Positions 56,297 through 64,000 of a stretch of 64,000 nt of DNA are shown here, one piece after another. The stretch spans positions 13,181,073-13,245,072 of the forward strand of contig CM042145.1 of the NCBI GenBank assembly GCA_023376005.1, written 5' to 3'. Origin of the DNA: Doryteuthis pealeii. Taxonomy: Eukaryota > Mollusca > Cephalopoda > Myopsida > Loliginidae. Below the pieces are notes generated by a model. That model had not been told where the DNA came from. It saw only the letters and a list, made by a program, of their open reading frames with translations, and ran no database searches. The translations under genes were made by a program, and so were the position numbers. Position 1 is the stretch's first letter, and every line of letters starts with the position of its first letter.

Positions 56297-56353
56297 TACT
56301 CACACACACACACACACAGATATAGGCATACACACACACACACACACACACAC

Positions 56354-56398
<45 letters not shown>
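56297..56398. repeat. Compound (CA)n(TA)n microsatellite
   Basis: CA units 56300-56319 and 56331-56354; TA units 56356-56397. Confidence 0.95.
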
Positions 56399-56399
<1 letters not shown>

Positions 56400-57690
56400 G
56401 TAATTCCATGTCAAATCATCAGGAAAAAAATAAAATTGTCACCCACCCCCTTTAATTTTTCTGAAATTTTGTACAGGTGTAGACTAGGTTAAAATTAGAC
56501 AATCCCCCAAAATTGAGCTTCCAATTCGAAATATTCGCGAGTTATGTCGATTTTAAACTTGAAAAATTTGAGGGGGGGGGGATAGCGACATTTTGTAATC
56601 TATTTTTGTCTATAAAATGTGTTCTATAGCTTCCCAACTCCTAAAATTGGTTTATAGAAGTTTTTAGGCCTGAGGAATAGGCATAAAGTTAACCCTTTTC
56701 ACATTATTAATGATTTCTGATTTTTTCAATGCAAGATCAATAAGTGAAAAAATCACAATGTGGCACTACATATAATTTTCTTTTTCCTTTAAATTATTAT
56801 TCTATATATATTGAACATTATTTCTACCAAAAATGGAGTTTGGTTTTTGCTCACAAGCGAAGTTACAACATCAGTTAAGATTTGGCACTTTTACATACAG
56901 CCATTGAATAAGCACCATATGGAGCAAAATAACTGTCAGAGTTCGATAGAAATTATCAGGATTATGTTGGTGGTTGGATATATTTAAAATAATAAACAAA
57001 CAATATATTTCCCATGTATTAATCATATTGCTTACAAAATTCTGACAATATACAAACGTCAATATCAGCACCACATTTCATTTTAGAATTGAAAATTGGA
57101 AGGTAACAAAAATGATAACAATATCCTTGGTACCACCAATTTTCCCTGTGAAATTTACCCCCCTATATTTAACACAATGAAACTTGCATAAAAATTAATA
57201 TTATCTTGAAATTTTTTTTTCCATTCGAAAGAAGAAACCTTAAACAAACTCCTGATGATTTTAGAAAGTTTTTTCAGCTTAAGGAAATAATGGAAATTAT
57301 GATTGAAAAACAATGTTTTCATTTTTGCACCATTAAATCAACGGAATTTTAACGTAGCCAAAAAAACTACTGCCTTTAATATCATACAAATTTTTTGATA
57401 TAGTTATTCAGACTCTATCTTTATAGAAAAAAAGGAAAAACATTTTTTGACGCTTTATTTTTTTAATATCTCATAAAATAAAGTAGGGGGGGAGAACTCG
57501 TAAAAAATATTTCCCTTAATACATTTTAGGAAAAAAACTATTTCAGACATATTTACATCCAAAGGTAAATAGTTATGGAAATTTTCATGAAAATTGGAAA
57601 TTAATTGATTTTTCATATAATTTTTTTAAAAATCCTCTTTTCGTAACTCGTTTTTAGCTACATTAAAATTCAGTTGATTTAACGGTACTA
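56399..57690. other. Unassigned AT-rich sequence
   Basis: Starts GGTAATTCCATGTCAAATCA and contains several G or C runs (e.g. 56571-56581). No ORF with coding character. Possibly an old repeat of unknown class. Confidence 0.35.
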
Positions 57691-57692
57691 AT

Positions 57693-57882
57693 ACCCTTGG
57701 TAAAGGTATGAATCCATTTCTCCCTCCAGCTATGGACAAATAGCAGGGCAGACTGGGCTCTTTAACCATGGCTAGGTAACCAGTCTAGGAGAAGGAAAAC
57801 TCTGAATTCAAACCTGTTAAACTTCGCTTAATAAATTGACCTTGTGTCACATCCTGCTTGTGCGGAGGGGTTGGTAAATATA
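57693..57882 (+). mobile_element. SINE-2 body and tail, plus strand (arm of an inverted pair)
   Basis: CCAGCTATGGACAAATAGCA, CAGACTGGGCTCTTTAACCA, GGAAAACTCTGAATTCAAAC, CCTTGTGTCACATCCTGCTT and GGAGGGGTTGGTAAATATAT are the reverse complement of 58077-58230. Confidence 0.75.
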
Positions 57883-58076
57883 TATACCCACCTCACAAAA
57901 ATGTTTGCAGCAGCACCTAAATGTTGTCTACAAAACACAACTCATCCAAATTCCGCTTTTAACATCCAAATCGCCCTTACGGCACCCACATTTTGCCTGC
58001 AACATTCTAAACCACCAAATGTATCTTGCAGCATCAAATTTTACTTACATCAATATATATGTACATATATATATAT
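57883..58076. other. 194-bp spacer between inverted SINE-2 copies
   Basis: C- and A-rich sequence with recurrent CACCNAAATGT, ATCCAAAT and TTGCAGCA words, spaced irregularly at about 20-45 bases. Possible degenerate short tandem repeat. Two ORFs cross it; neither looks real. Confidence 0.4.
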
Positions 58077-58351
58077 TTACCAACCCCTCTGCACAAGCAG
58101 GATCAGACACAAGGTCAATTTTTAAGTGGAGTTTGAATTCAGAGTTTTCCTTCTCCTAGACTGGTTGCTTAACCAAGGTTAAAGAGCCCAGTCTGTCTTA
58201 TATCCATAGCTGGAGGGATAGTACATGGATGCATACCTTTCCCAAGGGTATTAGCGCTATGAGAAATGCAAACAGCCTCGTCAAGGATTTGAAATCGCGT
58301 CAACGAGTCTATTTCCTACGACTATAACCATTACACCATGCACCTCCACCT
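58077..58351 (-). mobile_element. SINE-2, complete copy
   Basis: Minus strand head GGAGGTGCATGGTGTAATGG then TTATAGTCGTAGGAAATAGA, box B GCGATTTCAAATCC, body, and tail CCTGCTTGTGCAGAGGGG. Best reference copy. Confidence 0.8.
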
Positions 58352-58689
58352 CCAAATATATATATATATATATAGATGAGAGGTATCCAAAACTTGGTAG
58401 TAAATAACCTGATCTTCCATCTGATGAGACTGGATTTTGGGGAGCTATATTAAATCAACTTAGATTTATATAGGCCCCAATTTTGGTCGAAATAAATTTA
58501 TTATGGAATTACGGTGTTGAGTTTTTCCTTCCTTTCTAAGATATATATATATATATTTGGTGATGAGGATCATTCTATCTGGGGTTCAACCGTACGAATA
58601 CAGGTCATTCGTAGTGAGGGTTTGATTTGCTTTGTTCCAGGTATGTGAATGGTCAGAGCAATATAGTGAATAAATGAAGGAAAAAAAAA

Positions 58690-59000
58690 CTTCTTATTGG
58701 TGGCTGAGGTTTTTAGTGTTCTGAGTATAATGTTAAACTGCATCTAATGGTGAAGTTCCAATTTTGGAAGTATGGGGAATGTGGAGTACCTATTCATTGC
58801 CATTACTCCCAGGTTCATTCTGACCTGGAGTGATAGTACCTATTAGGGTCCCATCTATGGGTTAGATAAAAAAAAAAAAAAGGAGTTTAAAATTTTTAAA
58901 AAAATACCCATCAAGCATGAATAGAACAAAATGTGTTTGGCATAAAATAACCCAACAAGGGTTGTCATTCTGTAAAATCCAAACCAAACCAAACCATGCC
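58690..59000 (-). repeat. Repeat R copy
   Basis: GGTGGCTGAGGTTTTTAGTG, TCTAATGGTGAAGTTCCAAT, GTACCTATTAGGGTCCCATC, CATAAAATAACCCAACAAGG. Confidence 0.65.
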
Positions 59001-59344
59001 TTCAATTTTACTGACAATGTTCATAATAATGTTACACAAAGAAAAAAAATGTGGCTAGTTATTTTGGGTCCATGAAAATCAGCCATAAAACCAACAAAAT
59101 CCTTCTAATAACATTTTCATGTTAGTTTGTGGGGATTAAATAAAAATAAAATAAAAATAAAAATAAACAACAAACTCCCATGGGCCTTCACTTTGTCTCT
59201 TTTCTTTTTCTTCCTTAAATTCCTTCCTTTTCAGTGCGACCACCAAATGAGATGGGGGTACAAAGCAAAAACCCTAAGAACACGCAACCAGAATATCCAG
59301 CTATATATAACCATAAAACACCCCAAACCTCTTCCTACCCCATA

Positions 59345-60187
59345 TGTATAGCATTTATTCTGAGTCTAACAACAATAAATAAATGCATTAAAACTTAATT
59401 CAATTCTAACTGTTATTGAGAATTCTGGGGTATGGGGGTTATTGTCCTTTGTCTGCGAGCCTCTGTTTCAAACCAACCAATCATGAGCCAGCATACTTTG
59501 GCGGCAAAGCCGAATAAGCAAACTCATGCTTTCTCTTCTGATCCAGGTTCCAAAGGGAACAGACCTAAATAAGGGTCGCTCCTATACTTCAACAGACAAC
59601 CAGAATCGGAGTCAGACGCAAAGCAGAAGTCCATCATATCCGAACGGAACAGAGGGCCGTAGCAAGGTCTGCGTTAATACCCTATATCTCAGGATACACC
59701 AGTTAAGTGACAAATTATTATTTGCGCGAACAAACTAAAGTTTGCAATTCTTTATATGTAATACAGTCTTTTATTCATATTTCTTTGTTCGTTTTACTTC
59801 TTTGACTCTCAACCTGTCTGCCATACTCGTGGTTAACTCCATACTTCAGCCTCGGAGTTCTGCCGCTAGTGTCTTATTTTCTTTATACTGTTCCTTTAAC
59901 AATGAAACAATGACTAGCAATATAAACATCCTTCCTATATAGAGAGTCAAATTTGAGAGACTTACCAATGTGATTGGAGAGAAATTGAAGATATCTGGTA
60001 TCTTCTATAAAGTCAATAATTTTCAGAGATGATTTGGTCGACTGTTTGTGAAACTGGTCCAAATGTATCTCTTGAATATGGGTGCCAAATCTTCTGGGCA
60101 CATCGCGTGATTGCTATGTCCAATCACAAAACGGCTCTCCCTCACTTAACTCATACATAGAAATAAATATATTCTACTGACCCAACA
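59345..60187 (-). mobile_element. Putative LTR-like repeat, copy 2 (long)
   Basis: Minus strand begins TGTTGGGTCAGTAG, carries GTGATTGGACATAGCAATCA, GATACCAGATATCTTC..CATTGGTAAGTC, an extra block of about 490 bp absent from copy 1, and ends AATAAATGCTATACA. The extra block contains AATAAAAGACTG. Continues at 59150-59345 into the segment shared with 49640-49850. Confidence 0.45.
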
Positions 60188-60674
60188 ACATGAATAGATT
60201 CTTGGGTTAAATAATCTTTAAAAAATCTCAAATGTATTTTATTCCCCATTATTCAAAGAATTTTTTTTCTTAACTTAACAAGCTGAATTTTGACTGTAAT
60301 ATATATATATATATATATATTTAAAATACAGTGCTACCTTGACTTATGAATTTAATTTGTACCATTCATGACTCAATTTCCTCGTATATCAAATCAATTT
60401 TCTCCATTTCAATAAACTCAAATGCCATTAATCCATTCCAGACCCCACCCTAATTTTTTTTTAAATAAGAAAAATACAACAGTATTGTATAAAAATATAA
60501 TGTAATGAATTATGAGCTGTAATATGTTTTAATGTTTATTTTTTATGAATAATATTTCTTTTGTAATAATTTGGAAACTTAAATGTTTTTAACGAACTTA
60601 TTAACAGAAGCATATTTGAAGCTTGCTTGTATCTTAAATTTTAACTCTCAACACAAAGCAAAAAATTGAGAAAG

Positions 60675-60725
60675 AATATATATATATATATATATATAGA
60701 AATTGAGAAGGAATATATATATATA
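60675..60725. repeat. Two (TA)n tracts with a short duplication
   Basis: GAGAAAGAATATATA and GAGAAGGAATATATA repeat around the TA units; another TA tract lies at 60299-60320. Confidence 0.85.
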
Positions 60726-60811
60726 GTAATTGTATATATGTGAATATAGAAATTGTATATGTGAATAGAATGGTTGATGGTTATATAGTCTATCAATAAT
60801 TTCCTTATTAT

Positions 60812-60925
60812 CATCAAGGCATGCTGACAGCATGGATTCCATTGACTCTCTCTCATCATACGTCCCTATTGGCCATCACTCTTTATACTGCATCCAATGT
60901 CCGCAGAGAGCTGAGATAATTTAAA
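60812..60925 (-). mobile_element. LINE-A 3' end fragment
   Basis: CATGCTGACAGCATGGATTC, GTCCCTATTGGCCATCACTC and TGCATCCAATGTCCGCAGAG parallel the ends at 39576-39690 and 40510-40625. Confidence 0.6.
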
Positions 60926-61030
60926 CTGGGCAAAATATTTTATTTTTTTGCACTGCAGTATAATTCCATCATATTTTATGCCAACTCCACAAATCAGAAA
61001 TATGTAAAATTATTGTTTATTCCCCCCTCC

Positions 61031-61252
61031 CCCGGTTTAGCTCAGTTGGTAGAGTGTTCAGCTGGGAACCAATACCGGCCCTCACCAACTCAGCGTATGA
61101 GTAGCACAGGGATCTGTGCAATAAAGTGAGGAGCTGACAGTAGGTGTGGCGCTCTGTCGAGATGCTAAAAAACAATCTCTTTGGTCTAGCGCTAGTGAAA
61201 AGGGGATAGACTCCCTCGCTGTATGGCTGATACCAACTCTAGGCACTTTACT
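61031..61252 (+). mobile_element. SINE-1 copy with internal deletion
   Basis: Head CGGTTTAGCTCAGTTGGTAG; the box B 5' half is missing (GGGAACCAATACCGG), so it is probably promoter-defective. Body and end as in other copies. Confidence 0.8.
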
Positions 61253-61586
61253 TATTTATTGTTTATTCATGCTTATATATATATATATATATATATACAC
61301 TTTATATATAATTCTATAATATTCTTTTAAATGCTACTTGCTTAAAGGTTCTCTTTCATGACCATTAAGCTTGATGCTAAGTCACATCCTATTTATAGAT
61401 TTCATATCCTAATTCAATTGCAAATGAATAAATAAAGTGTTCTATGATTAGCATTTGATACTTATATCTTTTGAGAAATTATAATCATCTGTTTGCCTGA
61501 ATGTAGACCCCACACTAAGTTGCAAGTTGGGCTGGAAATTTCTTTATTCTCGAAGTTAGAGCATTTTAATACTATTACACTAACAA

Positions 61587-61840
61587 TAAGCTGGGTTAGC
61601 TCAGTCGGTAGAGCGTTCGCCTAGGAACCACAAAGTTCCTAGTTCGATACCGGTCCTCGCCAACTCAGCGTATGAGTAGCACAGGGATCTGTGCGGTAAA
61701 GTAAGGAGCTGATGGTAGGTGTGGCACTCCACCTCAGACGCCAAAACAATCTCCTTGGTCTAGCGCTATTGAAAAGGGGATAGACTCCCTCGCTGACTGG
61801 CTGATACCGACTTTAGGCCGCCCCGACGACTTTACTTTTT
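61587..61840 (+). mobile_element. SINE-1, young copy with perfect 12-bp TSD
   Basis: Head CTGGGTTAGCTCAGTCGGTA, box B AGTTCGATACCGG, complete body, and end GCCCCGACGACTTTACTTTT. TTACACTAACAA flanks it at 61575-61586 and 61841-61852. Best reference for the family. Confidence 0.9.
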
Positions 61841-61852
61841 TTACACTAACAA

Positions 61853-62204
61853 AAATATTGTTACAGTGTGCTGTTTTTGCTATATTACAGTAATACATAC
61901 AAAAATCGGATCATTATAATATATAGATTTCATTAGATATTCCATTTAAAAGTCAACCAACTAGATCTTTCCAGATAACCATATTTACAAATGGAATTTC
62001 AGATTCAATGGATATGATTATAATTTTTAGTATCATAAACAGCTCAATGGGGAATAAATAAAAAGCAAGAAAAAAATTAAATACGAATAAAAAAGATAAT
62101 TTTTTTTTCTTTTTCATTTCATAAATTCTTGCTTGTTTCCTAACATTACTACAATTGGTAGGCCAATAACTAGTACTAGTTGCACGCTCCGATTTTAATA
62201 CACA
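61853..62204. other. AT-rich sequence upstream of the eIF3G-like promoter
   Basis: No gene. The minus ORF at 61953-62225 overlaps the promoter region and has no recognisable domain. Confidence 0.4.
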
Positions 62205-62273
62205 CAAACCGGAAGTGAAGTGCATTGTGGGTAGAGAACAACGTAGTAGTAGGTATTACCAGCGTGTACCAAG
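62205..62273 (+). promoter_or_regulatory. Likely core promoter/5' UTR of the eIF3G-like gene with ETS motif
   Basis: A CCGGAAGTG motif (about 62209-62218), the classic ETS/GABP site of housekeeping promoters, lies about 60 bases before the ATG, followed by GCATTGTGGG. No TATA box is obvious. The AAGATGG around the start also resembles a YY1 element. The position fits a TATA-less constitutive promoter. The transcription start itself is inferred. Confidence 0.4.
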
Positions 62274-62445
62274 ATGGACGAGTAAGTAAATTCTTTTAAT
62301 TTTTCGTATTACAAAAAAAATAATCAATTTTATTTATTCAAAATAAAGCATTTTGCTTATTTTTTTAATTATGTCGTTTTCTTTCTCGTATTTTTTAGCT
62401 TGAAATCTATGGGAATGAGTTGGGCCGAACAGGTCGAGCAAGAAG
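62274..62445 (+). CDS. First two coding exons of an eIF3G-like gene (partial, continues beyond window)
   Basis: Exon 1 coding part is 62274-62281 (ATG with A at -3 and G at +4), followed by a consensus donor GTAAGT at 62282. Exon 2 begins at 62399 after a T-rich tract and AG, and runs to 62445. Joined in frame (phase 2) they encode MDDLKSMGMSWAEQVEQE, then a split codon. The SWA(D/E)QVE core near the N-terminus is the signature of translation initiation factor eIF3 subunit G, an RNA-binding subunit of the eIF3 complex. Only 18 residues can be read, so the zinc-binding and RRM domains that would prove it lie outside the window. The downstream donor looks like AG|GCAAGT, i.e. a GC-AG intron starting at 62446; a weak alternative GT lies at 62450. 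The remaining window is intron as far as I can see. Confidence 0.5.
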
Positions 62446-63660
62446 GCAAGTTTCCACTTATCCTCATTTTTTTTCTTTTATTCCCGGTCTTTTTCTAAGA
62501 TGTCTAATGAGGTTTATTTCATGATATTTTTGTGTTCACACTTAACCGATTTGTAAGCAAAGACTGAAGTGAAGATTTCCATAATATCATTGACTATTAT
62601 TGCTTATAAATTTCAAATTAAAGGCTTGAATAAAGTTAAATCTTTAAAACTAAAACAGCTGTCGGGATTTGCCTCATGGTATTTCTAAATCACGCTGTCG
62701 CTCTAAAATGTTAGAAAAATGAAGTATGAATTAGGATTTATAATGCTAAAAAATAACCAACTATTCTTGTATTTTTAGTTTAGTTTAATTTTTCTTAACT
62801 CAAGATTTGTTTATTGTTGTGATAAAAGTTTTTAAAGAAACTAAAGTTGCTCGCTTTATCTAAATCCTCCATTAATTATGGCTATGATGATGAACTAGCT
62901 ATCGGTAGTCTTTTACTTGAGAGAAAAAGAAGCACGTGCACTGCTTTGTAGTCCTTTTTTTAATTTTCTTTTTAAGTCATTTTTATTCTGATTTGGTTTC
63001 AAATTTTTTGACATTAATGTTTGTTTGTAATTTGAAATAATAAAACGATCGTACACGGTTTCTAGATTCATAATTGTTACTTCCACAATTCAACATGCTT
63101 CAAAAAAGCTGAATGTCGCCGGTCAATGAAATGTCTTTACTTTACTTCGACTTTATGAAAGCCGTATTTGTAGCTGTGCCAGTTTACTCACAAAAATAAA
63201 CTAATTTGACATTTTTATTCATTTGATATATCTATAATTTTATATTTTAAAACACTTAAGTACTAAAACCAACAAGAATTTTTTAAAAATTTTATTTTTT
63301 AATCAAAATTTGCTCTAATAGTCAAGTGGCAACATGACATGATTTTTTTCTTATCCTCTTCTGACATTAAATTATATCAAGTGTGAAAAAATCTTGAAAC
63401 AATGATATTAATTTAAAGTAAATGATATTTAGTGTGTAATAAATCAGGATTTTATTCAAAAAATTTTTTTTTTTTTAAATTTTTAGTCCTTTTATTATTT
63501 TGATAATTCAAATTTTTATCTTGACTCCTTTTCGTTTTAAACTTGCTCTTATTTTAATATTACTGAATATAATTTATTCCCTAGTGTCCATACCATTTTC
63601 TGATCGAACAAAGTTATTAAAGATAGAGAAAATTATATTGGATTATCAGTTTTTAAAAAA
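62446..63660 (+). other. Presumed second intron of the eIF3G-like gene; AT-rich, no further exon recognised
   Basis: About 1.2 kb of strongly AT-rich sequence with short A and T runs. No ORF of note and no recognisable repeat was found. It starts at the GCAAGT donor. No convincing third exon is seen before the foldback at the window end. Confidence 0.4.
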
Positions 63661-63666
63661 AAGTAC

Positions 63667-64000
63667 TGGTTAACTTTGTTGGTAATTATGAACTTTTTTT
63701 TAGTAAATTAGGGTGTCCCAGAATAAACAGAACCCACAAATTTTGTAATAAAACTTAATTTTAACTAGAGGTGCTTTGGGTTCTGTTTTTTCTGGGTCAC
63801 CCTGTACAGGGTCACCCAGAAAAAAAAAACAGAACCCAAATTATTTATTTTCCTATTAAACTAACCCTACAAATTTTGTAATAAAACTGTTAAAATTAAC
63901 AGTTTTATTACAAAATTGTGGTTTTTGTTTTTTCTGGGACACCCTAATTTAATTTACCAAACAAAAGTTCATAATTACCACTTTGTTATGGATAACCAGA
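63667..64000. repeat. Nested foldback (inverted repeat) element at the right edge, possibly cut by the window
   Basis: Outer arms at about 63667-63721 and 63936-64000 are complementary (GGTTAACTTTGTTGGTAATT-like against its reverse complement). Inside, a motif of the form GGGTGNCCCAGAA..ACAGAACCC occurs four times, at about 63711, 63779, 63807 and 63922, in alternating orientation. A second inner palindrome of TTTTGTAATAAAACTGTTAA lies near 63865-63915. No ORF. A MITE-type origin is likely but no target duplication can be seen. Confidence 0.65.

Overview
This is AT-rich, repeat-dominated eukaryotic nuclear DNA, most likely from an invertebrate and plausibly a mollusc. The reasons are spliceosomal exon/intron signals, vertebrate/lophotrochozoan-type TTAGGG runs inside a repeat, many tRNA-derived SINEs, non-LTR retrotransposon remnants of kinds I associate with molluscs and other invertebrates, and very many (TA)n/(CA)n microsatellites. 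The species cannot be fixed from the sequence. No bacterial operon, CRISPR array or phage is present.

Only two host genes are supported. (1) 27706-28413 (+) is an intact 235-residue membrane-anchored GNAT acetyltransferase of the NAT8/NAT8L-like type, with a 3' splice site before its last exon. (2) 62274-62445 (+) is the start of a gene running off the right edge: an ETS-type promoter motif, a start codon, a tiny first coding exon, a phase-2 intron and a second exon that ends at an apparent GC donor. Its N-terminus resembles translation factor eIF3G. A weak third candidate is an orphan ORF at 47549-47815.

The rest is a layered cemetery of transposable elements. From left to right: 0-8 kb, SINEs, foldback elements and (TA)n tracts, including a foldback element with a telomere-like core (7.7-8.0 kb); 8.2-10.5 kb, two Helitron-like non-autonomous elements, the second carrying a GC-rich repeat insertion; 10.6-17.1 kb, a tRNA-SINE cluster, GA/CT tracts, a solo LTR with TSD, repeat R copies, a foldback element invaded by a SINE, and a second type of solo LTR; 17.4-22.7 kb, tandem arrays, a mariner deletion derivative, another Helitron, and a LINE C-terminus; 23-26.9 kb, repeat R interrupted by a solo LTR and two abutting foldback elements; 26.9-32 kb, the NAT8-like gene and AT-rich flanks; 32-39 kb, microsatellites, a large foldback element, and a hAT-type element nested in a SINE; 39.5-41.9 kb, two broken LINE copies on the minus strand; 42-49 kb, repeat R copies, a 620-bp compound microsatellite and an orphan ORF; 49.6-60.2 kb, LTR-like repeats in opposite orientations, a second telomere-core foldback, and an R2-like LINE C-terminus; 60.8-64 kb, two SINEs, the eIF3G-like 5' end, and a nested foldback reaching the right edge.

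Family names used here (SINE-1 to SINE-4, repeat R) are local labels. Relationships were found by reading, not alignment software, so repeat borders are approximate unless a target-site duplication or terminal motif is stated. I did not find a convincing new multi-gene system. The most interesting items are the nested and structured mobile elements.
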